Shown here: positions 57,451 to 64,000 of the stretch, in pieces
Layout: every line of letters starts with the position of its first letter
Position numbering within the stretch: position 1 is the first letter of the stretch
NCBI GenBank assembly: GCA_026129545.1
Contig: JAHCHX010000001.1
Span: 1,859,501 to 1,923,500 of the forward strand
DNA from: Saprospiraceae bacterium
Lineage (GTDB): Bacteria > Bacteroidota > Bacteroidia > Chitinophagales > Saprospiraceae
Reading direction: 5' to 3'
Length of the DNA stretch: 64,000 nucleotides
Made by a program: the position numbers and the translations under genes
Notes under the pieces: generated by a model
The model's input: the letters and a program-made list of their open reading frames with translations, nothing else
What the model was told of the DNA's origin: nothing
The model's database searches: none

Positions 57451-58053
57451 ATGGAAACCCTTTTGGCTGGCAGTGCCCTTTTGAGTATTTTTCATGCCCT
57501 CATTCCGAGCCACTGGCTTCCTGTGTTGGCCATTGGCCGACAGGAAGGCTGGTCGAATCGGCAGGTCTTGTGGGTCACTTTTTTGGCGGGTTCGGCACAT
57601 GTGACAAGTACCGTATTGTTGGGCGGCGGCTTGGCGGTGCTTGGCGGTATTTTGGCGAGCCAAATGGAAGCCTTCACGCGATGGCTTGCCCCAACTTTGT
57701 TGTTTGCCTTGGGCGTCTTTTATGTGTGGCGGCACTACTATCACCACCATTTTCACTTGCACCATCAAAATATGCGCTGGGGTTTATTGGCTTCCTTGAC
57801 GTTGGCCATGTTTTTTTCGCCTTGTCTCGAAATCGTAGGCTACTTCGTGGCGGCGGGTCAATACGGGTGGCCGTTCGTGGGTTTGGTGGCGATTCTCTAT
57901 GGGGCGCTTACCATTCTCGGCATGTTGGTTTGGGTATGGCTGGCGCTGCACGGGCTACATCGGCTAAACTGGCATCGGTGGGAGCACAACGCAGGGCTGA
58001 TTACGGGCTTCACGCTCATGGCATCGGGGGTATTGTTGCTGGTTTTTGAGTGA
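57451..58053 (+). CDS. Small polytopic membrane protein, NicO/urease-accessory-like
   Basis: Membrane protein of 200 aa with about six helices. His-rich features suggest metal handling: HALIPSHWLPVLAIG at the start of helix 1-2, the loop YVWRHYYHHHFHLHHQNMRW, and FFSPCLEIVGYF in a later helix. The arrangement (a helix with HxxxPxH, then a cytoplasmic His loop) resembles nickel/cobalt exporters and HupE/UreJ-type proteins, but length and motifs are not decisive. I start at ATG 57451; the frame is open 22 codons further upstream. It appears monocistronic. Confidence 0.75.
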   Translation: METLLAGSALLSIFHALIPSHWLPVLAIGRQEGWSNRQVLWVTFLAGSAHVTSTVLLGGGLAVLGGILASQMEAFTRWLAPTLLFALGVFYVWRHYYHHHFHLHHQNMRWGLLASLTLAMFFSPCLEIVGYFVAAGQYGWPFVGLVAILYGALTILGMLVWVWLALHGLHRLNWHRWEHNAGLITGFTLMASGVLLLVFE

Positions 58054-58190
58054 GGGAAGTAATAAGACAAAATTATTCAAGCATTTCACACGACGACACA
58101 ACGGCACAAAGAATTGATTATCAGAAAAATAAAATCGTAGTGTCGCAGTGTCGTTGTGTGAAATAAATCTGTCCGGGTACTTATCGCGTT

Positions 58191-58553
58191 TTAGACCTCC
58201 TCATTCAGCAGTGCCTCGCGCTCGGTTTTTTTCAGTGTTTTCACCACCTGTTCGTAGGAGTGGTCAATCAGGCGGCGCAGCATCCCGTCGCCCAATGCCC
58301 CCTCGAAATCCACCGTGTTCCAATGCTTTTTGCTCATGTGCCACCCGGGCTGCACTTCGGGGTGGTGTTCGCGGAGCTCGAGCGCGAAATCGGGGTCGCA
58401 TTTGAGATTGACCGTGAAACGCTCGCTGTCGAGGCCAGTGATAGCGAAGATTTTGCTCATCACCCGCAGGCAGAGCGTCACTTCGTCGAAGGGGAAATCC
58501 TCCGTCACCGCTCTTTTTTCAAGGCAGTATGCGCGGAATTGTTCGATGTTCAT
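58191..58553 (-). CDS. MmcQ/YjbR family protein
   Basis: Small cytoplasmic protein of 120 aa of the MmcQ/YjbR (CyaY-like fold) family, sometimes annotated as DNA-binding. Features: FRAYCLEKRAVTEDFPFDEVTLCLRVMSKIFAI, KCDPDFALELREHHPEVQPGWHMSKKHWNTVDF and the C-terminal DHSYEQVVKTL. The length and motif order are complete. The cellular role is unknown. It lies alone between plus-strand genes. Confidence 0.93.
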   Translation of the reverse strand: MNIEQFRAYCLEKRAVTEDFPFDEVTLCLRVMSKIFAITGLDSERFTVNLKCDPDFALELREHHPEVQPGWHMSKKHWNTVDFEGALGDGMLRRLIDHSYEQVVKTLKKTEREALLNEEV

Positions 58554-58735
58554 AGCGGCTGCAAGGTATTGAAAAATAATGGTTTAGAGCAACTTTTGAC
58601 TGTTTTTTGTTCTTGTTTGGCCCGGCATATTTCGCGCAAAATTTTAAAAAGATTAGGAAAGATTTGACGGGTTTCATGTTTTGCTACATTAGCTCCCGCA
58701 AAATTTAATTTTTACCAAACCAAACTTTTTCTGTC

Positions 58736-59524
58736 ATGTTCAAACATGTACTCACCTTCGCCGCGCTGGCGCTGTTTATCGTCGGCATTCACTCCTGCAC
58801 CAAGAATGAAATTACTGAGATTCAGGGCATTGACTCATCTGTCATCAATCGCATCAAGGCACTCGGTTTCAGCACCGAAAACGTACGGGCACTAGACGGT
58901 GGCTACCTTGTGGAGGGCGACATCTTTTTGACGGACGACCACTTGAACAGGGAATTCTACGCTCAATGGCTGATTATCGGCAACTCCGAACAATACCATA
59001 CTTTCAACGTCGTCGGCGGGCTTCCGCGCCTCATCAAGATTAGCACCAGCGGAAACGTCAACACTAACGTGTCCAATGCCATCAACGCGGCCATTGCGCG
59101 TTACAACGCGGAAAACTTGCAGCTGACTTTCCAACGTGTCACAAGTGGCGGCAATATCAACATTAAAGTTGTCAACGGCGCACAATACATCGCTGCCGCG
59201 GGGTTCCCTTCCAATGGCAACCCTTATCCCGAAATACTGTTCAACCGGCAATATCAGAACTGGAATGCCAACACGTTGGCCACGGTGTTTGCACATGAAA
59301 TCGGCCACTGCATCGGCTATCGTCACACTGACTGGATGAACCGCGCATACAGCTGTGGCAGCGGTGGCAGCGAAGGGCAGCAAAACGACGGGGTGGGCGC
59401 TGTGCATATCCCCGGCACACCCACTGGCCCTGATGCTGGCTCCTGGATGTTGGCTTGCATTGGCAATGGGGTTAATCGTCCGTTCAACAACAACGACAAG
59501 ACTGCGCTGAACTATCTCTACTAA
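58736..59524 (+). CDS. M57-type zinc metalloprotease lipoprotein (HEIGH family)
   Basis: Secreted metzincin of 262 aa. The signal peptide ends in a lipobox-like GIHSC (Cys near residue 22). The prodomain-like region has ALGFSTENVRALDGGYLVEGDIFLTDD, the family's conserved early motif. The zinc site is VFAHEIGHCIGYRHTDW (HExxHxxGxxH), as in dual-action HEIGH peptidases. The segment after it (YSCGSGGSEGQQNDGVGAVHIPGTP) is also typical. It is likely surface-attached and degrades extracellular protein. A candidate promoter lies upstream: TTG at 58664, 18 bases, TACATTAG at 58685 (one mismatch to TAnnTTTG). Confidence 0.93.
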   Translation: MFKHVLTFAALALFIVGIHSCTKNEITEIQGIDSSVINRIKALGFSTENVRALDGGYLVEGDIFLTDDHLNREFYAQWLIIGNSEQYHTFNVVGGLPRLIKISTSGNVNTNVSNAINAAIARYNAENLQLTFQRVTSGGNINIKVVNGAQYIAAAGFPSNGNPYPEILFNRQYQNWNANTLATVFAHEIGHCIGYRHTDWMNRAYSCGSGGSEGQQNDGVGAVHIPGTPTGPDAGSWMLACIGNGVNRPFNNNDKTALNYLY

Positions 59525-59620
59525 TTGATGGAATAAAACGCGACAGCGTGGGGCTGCCTTGCAACGTTATTGAACCATTTTTTCAATGCTCAATGACGCG
59601 CGAGACAGCCCCATTTTTTT

Positions 59621-59681
59621 CTAGTGCCATGTCTGGTCAATGCTCCCTAATTCATGGAGCATTGACCAGACATGGCACTAG
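59621..59681. repeat. Perfect 26-bp inverted repeat between convergent genes
   Basis: The arms 59621-59646 and 59656-59681 (outer ends CTAGTGCCATGTCTGG / CCAGACATGGCACTAG) match perfectly around a nine-base loop. The S8 protease stop codon (TAG) is inside the right arm. It lies between convergent genes, and the left flank carries a run of T, so it can serve as a bidirectional terminator. Confidence 0.93.
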
Positions 59682-62275
59682 AAGCCCACCAGCAACATCC
59701 CCCCCGACGTCAAGCGCCCGTTTTCGCGCAAAAAATAGGGATAGCATCCTTTGGGAAGGCCAACTGGCAATTCGACCGTCTGAGGCAGGGCGCTCAGTTC
59801 TTCTTCCAAAATCAAACGGCCCAACAGGTCGAACACCACAAACGAGACAATTTCTGTCGGATCTGCCACGACTTGGATGCTACCCGAACGTGTCGGATTG
59901 GGAAAAACCAACACAGCGTTGGCGCCCCAGGAAAACACCGTCGCCGTGTCGCTGAGCAAGGTGATACCGTTGTTCAGCAGCAGTCTGGCGCGATATTGAT
60001 TAGCGCCTTGTTGCGGCGCGTCATGGAAGGCGAACTGTTCTGCTTCCACTGGCTGCCAAGTGTTGAGCAAGACGAACCCTGTGTCTTTCATCTTTTCCAT
60101 GCTGACCGATTGCAGCCCATACCGGGTGCCGATATTGAGCAGCAATCTCGTATTGAAATCGGCATCCAATTCGGCCAAAAAATTTTTGAAGTAACACGCC
60201 ACGCCCTGTTCTTGGGTGTCGGGGGCGGGGCTGCGAAGCCCCAGCGTGCCGTTGCGCCCCAATGGTGCGACACTGAATCTTTGTTGCGGGAAAGCCGCTT
60301 TTTGCAACACGATGAACGTGTCGCTCAGGAGCATTAAAGGCTCCAGATATTTTTCGTTGAGGCCAGCCAGCAAATAAGTGGCTTCGGGTGCGGCAGCGTT
60401 CCAATAGAGCAGGGTCGAGTCGGCACAGTTGAACCCAATATCCATGCGCATTTGTCTGGCAATCAGAAAAGTGTCAGACTCAAATGTCTGCCCGTTCACG
60501 CGCATACGCACCTGCGCTTCGGCAAACGAGTCTGGCAATAGCCACCGATGCCAACCTTGCCGCAAATCAACGGCAGGGGCAATCTCGCTCCAATCGGATG
60601 CGTCGAGCAGGCGATATTCCAACAGGCCAGTGGCATCTGTTTGAAAGGTATGCGACCAGCGCAGCAGCACATCGCGCCCTCCGATGGCAGCATCGTTTTT
60701 CACGGGAAAATCCCAAGCAAAGAGGGTGCTTTTTTCCCAAGCCCAAACCAGCGAAAAAGGTTGGGAAGTCGCCTGAATGTTTTCTCCCGTCACCCATATC
60801 TCATACTGACCCGCTGGTGGGTTGTCCAGCGCGACCTGTTCGGCATTGTTCAAAGTATCGCGGCGACGAACGGCGTTCATTCGCAACGAATCGGGGTGCG
60901 GAAAAGGATTCGGCACCCACGGGAGCCATGTGGAGCCATCCGGTGCCACGACTTTCAAATCAAGGTCATTGGTCAAGGCTTTGGGCGCACCGGGCATGGC
61001 AGGAGGCTCGTCCCAAGCGAGCATTATTTTGAGCGAGGCAGTGCCGTTGGGCACTTGAATGTAAAAGACCTGCGATTCGCCAGCCCCTATGAGGTCGTTT
61101 TCAAATTGTTGGCTTGTCGTGGTTTGCATGGCTTTTTCAAGATTGAGGCTGCCAAAGCCGGTGAAAAAATCGGGCCCGGGCGGGGCCACATCGTCGGCGG
61201 TGTTGAGCAAAATGGCTCTGACGAGGGCTGCTTTCGGCAGCATGCCTGTTTGTTCCAGCAGTGCTTGTTGCAATATCGCAGCCGCGCCCGACACCAGCGC
61301 GGCGCTTCCCGAGCTGCCGTCTTGGCCGAAGGCGACCAAATCAGGCTTGTTGCGGCCGTCGTAGGCAGGGCCACGAGAGCTGAAGGGTGCGATTTGGCCG
61401 AAAGAATCCACCGCGCCTACGGTCAGCACGTTTTTAGCCATTTTGAAATTGCCAGTCAGGTTGGCAAAGCCAGCCAAGCCGCCATAGGTGCCCGTGTTGG
61501 GTGCTTCAGGCCCTTTGTTTCCGGCGGAAAAAACATGGAGCAAAGGTGGGTGGGCGACCACACTTTGGTCATAAGCCATTGCCAATGCACCGTAATAGTT
61601 TTCAATGTCGAGGCCGTAGGCGTGGTTTTGAACGCTGACTTGATGGGCGGTATAATCTTCATCGGGGAGCAAGTTGTTAAATCCATTGGAGCGCAGATTG
61701 GCACCCCAAGCCACGCCGCGTCCGGCAATTGCCGAGTTGCCTGCCCCGCCCACGATGGAAGCGACTATGTTGGCATGGGAGGTGATGGGAGGCATGGAAT
61801 TAGGGGCGTTCGTCGCGCGATGTTTGAAATCCACATCGGCGGTGTCGAATTGGTTTTCCTTGATGGAAATGGTAACAGACGAACCATTCTGTGTGGGATG
61901 GCGCGTGTGCGCGACGTTTATCCGGTTGACAAAAAAATTGTGTCCCGGCACGGGCAATTCCTCCTTTGGCTGAGTCGAAGCCATATCCACAAACAACACA
62001 TCGGGGCGGGGCAGGAGAGCGTTTTTGACATCTTGGACATTTCCTCTCAAGACCAACAGATTGGCGGGCGTGTATTCGTTCACAATTTCCCAATTTTGCG
62101 CCGTCGCCCATGCCCGGAAGGGGCTCGGTTCTGTCACCTTTACCACGAAGTTTTCGGTGACAGCGCCGTTGTCGCGCCATTTCACGGTGGGCGAACATTT
62201 GTCTTGAAAAGGCTGCTGCGCGAGTAGCAAGCCTTTGAGAGTGAGCAAGACTATGGGCAAAACCGTCTTTTTCAT
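59678..62275 (-). CDS. Subtilisin-like (S8) serine protease with T9SS sorting domain
   Basis: Secreted protease of 865 aa. The N-terminus (TVLPIVLLTLKGLLLAQ) is a signal peptide, followed by a prodomain. The S8 domain (about 140-420) has the Asp region VTISIKENQFDTADVDFKH, the His in ITSHANIVASIVGG and the Ser in GSSGSAALVSGAAAIL. A P-domain-like beta sandwich (about 440-560: KIMLAWDEPPAMPGAPKALTNDLDLKVVAPDG) follows, and the last ~80 residues are a T9SS sorting domain (LVFPNPTRSGSIQVVA ... PKGCYPYFLRENG). It is probably an extracellular protease. The stop codon sits in the palindrome shared with the M57 gene region. Confidence 0.93.
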   Translation of the reverse strand: MKKTVLPIVLLTLKGLLLAQQPFQDKCSPTVKWRDNGAVTENFVVKVTEPSPFRAWATAQNWEIVNEYTPANLLVLRGNVQDVKNALLPRPDVLFVDMASTQPKEELPVPGHNFFVNRINVAHTRHPTQNGSSVTISIKENQFDTADVDFKHRATNAPNSMPPITSHANIVASIVGGAGNSAIAGRGVAWGANLRSNGFNNLLPDEDYTAHQVSVQNHAYGLDIENYYGALAMAYDQSVVAHPPLLHVFSAGNKGPEAPNTGTYGGLAGFANLTGNFKMAKNVLTVGAVDSFGQIAPFSSRGPAYDGRNKPDLVAFGQDGSSGSAALVSGAAAILQQALLEQTGMLPKAALVRAILLNTADDVAPPGPDFFTGFGSLNLEKAMQTTTSQQFENDLIGAGESQVFYIQVPNGTASLKIMLAWDEPPAMPGAPKALTNDLDLKVVAPDGSTWLPWVPNPFPHPDSLRMNAVRRRDTLNNAEQVALDNPPAGQYEIWVTGENIQATSQPFSLVWAWEKSTLFAWDFPVKNDAAIGGRDVLLRWSHTFQTDATGLLEYRLLDASDWSEIAPAVDLRQGWHRWLLPDSFAEAQVRMRVNGQTFESDTFLIARQMRMDIGFNCADSTLLYWNAAAPEATYLLAGLNEKYLEPLMLLSDTFIVLQKAAFPQQRFSVAPLGRNGTLGLRSPAPDTQEQGVACYFKNFLAELDADFNTRLLLNIGTRYGLQSVSMEKMKDTGFVLLNTWQPVEAEQFAFHDAPQQGANQYRARLLLNNGITLLSDTATVFSWGANAVLVFPNPTRSGSIQVVADPTEIVSFVVFDLLGRLILEEELSALPQTVELPVGLPKGCYPYFLRENGRLTSGGMLLVGF

Positions 62276-62292
62276 AAAATTGACTCAACGAT

Positions 62293-62952
62293 ATGTGCCA
62301 CAAAAGAAACATCTTTTCAGCCTTGTTTGTGCTTTGCTTTGTTTATTCTTGTCAAATGGATAAAAAAACGACAGAACCTCCTGCATCAACCGAATCAACC
62401 CATTCCGCTGAGGACAAGGCGGCCGAGCAGCCTACGGTGTTGGCTATTTTGGATGGCAGGGTAGTGCTGACTGATAGCACTTTCACCCCCATCCCACATT
62501 GGGCCGACAAGGCTTACACGATTTTTTACTGCGTGCGGCACGCGGAAAAAAGAAAGGACCAAGGCGACAACCCCGAATTGACGGAAGAGGGAATGGCCCG
62601 CGCCCAGCGCCTGGGCTTGATATTGTCGCAGGAAAGATTGGACATGGCCTTTTCCACCAATTTCAAACGGACGGTGCAAACCGCTGAGGAGGTGAGAAGA
62701 CAAGCCGAAAAAGCGCCGCCCGGCTCTTCCTACCCCCCGTCCATGCAGGATGTCTGGCTGGACGAGACATTGAGAACGGGTGCCGGGAAACGTTTCTTGG
62801 TGGTGGGACACCAAAACACCGTGCCGCAGCTGCTCAACAGGCTGACTGGAACCACGGAATTTCAGGACATACCCGACAACGACCACGGGCGGCTTTATGT
62901 CGCTGTCTCGAAGGGCATCGGAGAGACGGAGGTGCTGGAGTTCCGATATTGA
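62293..62952 (+). CDS. Histidine phosphatase superfamily lipoprotein
   Basis: Phosphoglycerate-mutase-like phosphatase of 219 aa. The signal peptide ends with a lipobox-like CFVYSC (Cys near residue 20). The catalytic motif is IFYCVRHAEKRKD (RHG-type, here RHA), followed by ELTEEGMARAQRLGLIL, STNFKRTVQTAEEV and the second His in FLVVGHQNTVPQLLNRLTG. It is probably a periplasmic or surface phosphatase of unknown substrate. The start overlaps the S8 promoter region in a divergent spacer of only 17 bp. Confidence 0.92.
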   Translation: MCHKRNIFSALFVLCFVYSCQMDKKTTEPPASTESTHSAEDKAAEQPTVLAILDGRVVLTDSTFTPIPHWADKAYTIFYCVRHAEKRKDQGDNPELTEEGMARAQRLGLILSQERLDMAFSTNFKRTVQTAEEVRRQAEKAPPGSSYPPSMQDVWLDETLRTGAGKRFLVVGHQNTVPQLLNRLTGTTEFQDIPDNDHGRLYVAVSKGIGETEVLEFRY

Positions 62953-62980
62953 GTGCGTTTGAGACAGCCACTTTCAGGGA

Positions 62981-63514
62981 CTACTCCTTGACGAATTTGA
63001 GTGCAGCCGAATTGATACAATAGCGCAGGCCCGTAGGTGGTGGGCCGTCGTCGAACACATGGCCTTGATGCCCTCCGCAACGCGCACATTCCACCTCGGT
63101 GCGCACCATGCCATAACTTTTGTCCTGATGTTCGGTGATGTATTCACCTTTGATGGGCTGATAAAATGAGGGCCATCCCGTGCCGGATTCAAATTTTGTC
63201 TCTGAGCTGAACAAGGGCAGTCCGCACCCGGCGCAGATATAAGTGCCTTTTTCTTTGTTGTTCCAAAGGCTGCCCGTGAACGCCCTTTCGGTGCCTTCCT
63301 TGCGAAGCACATAGTATTCCGTGTCGCTCAATTGTTTTTTCCACTCTGCGTCGGTTTTGGTGACTTTCACCAATTGGCCGTTTTCGTATTTCGGTGGCAC
63401 GATGGTGTCGGATGCCATCATGTTAGTAGCGGCTACCGTGTCGCTGCTGCTGGGAGATGGTCTTTCTGCTGCGTTGCAGGCCAGCAACACCAGAAAAATA
63501 GACAGGTACTTCAT
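62981..63514 (-). CDS. msrB: Peptide-methionine (R)-S-oxide reductase (exported MsrB)
   Basis: MsrB repairs methionine-R-sulfoxide in proteins. The 177 aa from ATG 63514 start with a signal peptide and lipobox-like LLACN (Cys near residue 11), so it is an exported form. Motifs: [55 protein letters not shown], zinc Cys pairs CAGC and [16 protein letters not shown], and the catalytic Cys in [12 protein letters not shown]. The longer open frame upstream (to 63652) lacks family character. It is convergent with the phosphatase gene, with 28 bp between the stops. Confidence 0.95.
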   Translation of the reverse strand: MKYLSIFLVLLACNAAERPSPSSSDTVAATNMMASDTIVPPKYENGQLVKVTKTDAEWKKQLSDTEYYVLRKEGTERAFTGSLWNNKEKGTYICAGCGLPLFSSETKFESGTGWPSFYQPIKGEYITEHQDKSYGMVRTEVECARCGGHQGHVFDDGPPPTGLRYCINSAALKFVKE

Positions 63515-63599
63515 AGTTGTTGAAATTTTGTGTGTGTGCATGAAAATACGAGGACACACGCCCGCATGGATTTTTAAAACAGCCTCATAGTCCCGTCGG

Positions 63600-63995
63600 T
63601 CACTTGCGTTTTCTTGGCTGGTTCCATTCCTCGCGCTCCGCGAAATTGACAATCTTTTTCATGAAATTCACCATTGACAAGAAGACGAGGAAACCCACTG
63701 TGACCACGAAATAAATCCATCGGTATGTCCCTGCCTCGCGCAATGGAATGCCGGAGAACATCCATGCGGCAAGGCCCGTACACAACGCCAATCCCATGTA
63801 AGCGTACATGGAACGGCCCCAATACTTGAAAAAACTGTCGGCGCGAAGACTCATCAGACTGTTGAGCAGGGCAAAAAGCAGCATGAAGGCGGCGGCAATG
63901 GACCACGCGAACAGCGACTCCACGGGATAGATTTTCGAGACGGTGAGCAGCCAGCCAGCCAACATGAGGACGAGCGCCCCCGCCAGCACAACCAC
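63600..63995 (-). CDS. Membrane protein, partial (5' end outside the window)
   Basis: Hydrophobic protein fragment of at least 131 aa running off the right edge. The apparent first codon at 63995 is GTG and probably not the true start. Four membrane helices are visible (about 3-18, 25-46, 65-82 and 92-112), followed by a short basic tail ([19 protein letters not shown]). I do not recognise the family. It lies 85 bp upstream of msrB on the same strand. Confidence 0.6.
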   Translation of the reverse strand: MVVLAGALVLMLAGWLLTVSKIYPVESLFAWSIAAAFMLLFALLNSLMSLRADSFFKYWGRSMYAYMGLALCTGLAAWMFSGIPLREAGTYRWIYFVVTVGFLVFLSMVNFMKKIVNFAEREEWNQPRKRK

Positions 63996-64000
63996 CGCCT

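Noticed and set aside
60548..62227. 559-codon plus-strand ORF opposite the S8 protease
   Set aside because: The minus-strand frame holds the full S8 protease with sorting domain; the antisense frame is a shadow.

Overview
The window is a 64 kb chromosomal piece of a Bacteroidota genome, most likely a Saprospiria-type bacterium (this rank is inference). The signs are: several large secreted proteins ending in type IX secretion (T9SS) sorting domains, a PorV/PorQ-family outer-membrane protein, TonB-dependent receptors with STN and carboxypeptidase-regulatory domains, an ECF sigma/FecR/receptor/DUF4249 module, the short 289-residue primary sigma factor, few Shine-Dalgarno sequences, and promoters of the Bacteroidota form TTG-N19..22-TAnnTTTG. 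I saw no tRNA, rRNA, CRISPR array or intact insertion sequence.

Layout. 1-7 kb: lycopene cyclase (-) and a run of plus-strand genes (lipoprotein, membrane protein with a degradative-looking N-terminus, HTTM-like membrane protein, TraB/GumN, WbqC). 7.6-14.6 kb: secreted proteins on the minus strand (BNR/VPS10-like repeat protein, metzincin protease, tail-fibre-like protein). 14.7-20 kb: housekeeping genes (3-methyladenine glycosylase, thioredoxin-fold protein, malate dehydrogenase, SDR, cold-shock protein). 20-40 kb: a large minus-strand sulfur block. 40.7-46 kb: primary sigma factor, deiminase, Crp/Fnr, ECF sigma and FecR. 46.5-50.2 kb: TonB receptor plus DUF4249 lipoprotein. 50-64 kb: T9SS cargo, SppA, a probable structured ncRNA, PorV-family protein, proteases, MsrB and other genes.

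The sulfur block is the centre of interest. Read along the minus strand it runs: DsbA/FrnE-like protein; peroxiredoxin; cysM, a JAMM protease, a MoaD/ThiS-type carrier and a MoeZ-type activating enzyme (all parts of a CysO-like thiocarboxylate route to cysteine); then cysH, cysD, cysN, cobA, cysJ, a TonB receptor, a DUF2490 protein, ChrA, cysI and a siroheme synthase-TauE fusion (sulfate to sulfide, siroheme supply and probably transport). Three transcription units in this block, headed by the peroxiredoxin, cysM and cysH, each begin with a short unannotated ORF of 26-35 codons holding 5, 7 or 6 consecutive Cys codons followed by Pro. A strong intrinsic terminator follows each one, and a segment just after the Cys run is complementary to the terminator's 5' arm. 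This is the layout of a cysteine-sensing ribosome-mediated transcription attenuator, present three times within about 5 kb.

The same block is full of palindromes. Several have arms of about 15 bp with a 3-4 bp spacer, and several sit inside reading frames (ChrA and CysJ interdomain linkers, the N-terminus of the siroheme synthase fusion, the C-termini of CobA, CysN and CysH). There are also 10-bp tandem arrays (TTGATGAGGG units), and one inverted array pair carries a 168-bp MITE-like insertion with an 8-bp target duplication.
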